Assembly: GCA_024276775.1 (NCBI GenBank)
Contig: JAJRWO010000232.1
Location: 1-13,635 of the forward strand
Origin: Gammaproteobacteria bacterium
Lineage (GTDB): Bacteria; Pseudomonadota; Gammaproteobacteria; Tenderiales; Tenderiaceae
Direction: 5' to 3'
DNA: 13,635 bases
A program made the translations under genes and the position numbers. How positions within the stretch are numbered: position 1 is the first letter of the stretch; every line of letters begins with the position of its first letter. The notes under the pieces were generated by a model. That model saw only the letters and a list, made by a program, of their open reading frames with translations, ran no database searches and was not told where the DNA came from. This document shows positions 13,336 through 13,635 of this stretch, one piece after another.

Positions 13336-13635
13336 TTAGCCACCGAAGTTACTCGCCACGAAATCCCAGTTCACCAGGTTCCAGAATGCTTCCACATATT
13401 TGGGGCGGGCATTGCGGTAATCGATGTAGTAGGCATGCTCCCACACATCGCAGGTCATGATAGGTGTCTGGCCTGCTGTCATCGGGTTGGCGGCATTGGA
13501 AGTATTGACAATTTCCAGTGTACCGTCGCTGTTTTTCACTAGCCAGGTCCAGCCGGAGCCGAAGTTGGTGGCACAGGAGGTCGCAAATTTTTGCTGGAAA
13601 TCGGCAAAAGAACCGAAGGTGCTGTTAATGGCATC
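13336..13635 (-). CDS. sodB: Superoxide dismutase [Fe], C-terminal part, runs off the right edge
   Basis: The last 99 residues and the stop of an iron superoxide dismutase, which converts superoxide to hydrogen peroxide and oxygen in the cytosol. Visible hallmarks are NFGSGWTWLVKNSDG and CDVWEHAYYIDYRNARPKY, the latter holding the aspartate and histidine metal ligands, and the C-terminus NLVNWDFVASNFGG. The string resembles E. coli SodB closely, including AYYIDYRNARP. The first two metal-ligand histidines lie outside the window. The gene is followed by a strong terminator at 13251-13277, so it is transcribed separately from the two-component genes. It is a housekeeping gene and helps place the region on a chromosome. 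Confidence 0.96.
   Translation of the reverse strand, partial: DAINSTFGSFADFQQKFATSCATNFGSGWTWLVKNSDGTLEIVNTSNAANPMTAGQTPIMTCDVWEHAYYIDYRNARPKYVEAFWNLVNWDFVASNFGG

Noticed and set aside
13306..13542. 78-codon plus-strand frame opposite sodB
   Set aside because: It is the antisense of the clearly conserved SodB C-terminus.

Overview
The window reads as a chromosomal segment of a gammaproteobacterium of moderate GC content. The evidence is a SodB C-terminus very like the enteric iron superoxide dismutase, an AlgE-type outer-membrane barrel, and an OmpR-family two-component pair with a PmrA/QseB-like operator. A cellulolytic or marine relative of the Cellvibrio/Pseudomonadales type would fit, but the sequence does not settle the genus.

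Layout. (1) 1-328: upstream region with an uncertain partial minus-strand reading frame at the left edge and two 22-bp near-identical tandem repeats with internal dyads (179-222). (2) 329-10439: one tightly packed plus-strand operon, apparently for making and exporting a glycan or glycolipid. In order it encodes a MurG/COG4671-like glycosyltransferase, two GT4 glycosyltransferases, a type I ABC exporter, two paralogous APH-fold kinase-like proteins, an AlgE/alginate-export-like outer-membrane beta-barrel, and a class I SAM methyltransferase. Junctions are short or overlapping: an ATGA overlap at 2849, a 17-nt overlap at 5895, a 2-nt gap at 8225, and 11-78 nt elsewhere. (3) 10440-10795: a decayed boundary holding a 25-codon stub with a good ribosome binding site, and back-to-back with it the C-terminal remnant of an iron-containing alcohol dehydrogenase on the minus strand. 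(4) 10796-13121, minus strand: a histidine kinase followed by an OmpR-family response regulator, with a candidate direct-repeat operator upstream of the kinase. (5) 13251-13277: a strong hairpin terminator. (6) 13336-13635, minus strand: the 3' end of sodB, running off the right edge.

How the genes could work together (inference): three glycosyltransferases build a glycan on an acceptor; the two kinase-like proteins and the methyltransferase decorate it or its precursors; the ABC exporter moves the product across the inner membrane; and the barrel provides the outer-membrane exit. No processive synthase, Wzy, Wzx or priming transferase is visible, so this is not a standard alginate or Wzx/Wzy locus.

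The most notable anomaly is that both membrane-export genes, the ABC exporter and the barrel, are broken from their natural N-termini by frameshifts of the same sign. Each lies exactly at a 7-base homopolymer (T7 at 4142-4148, A7 at 8944-8950), and each would be restored by a single extra base or a -1 slip. Either there are two homopolymer sequencing errors, or the export half of the pathway is subject to slippage or phase variation.
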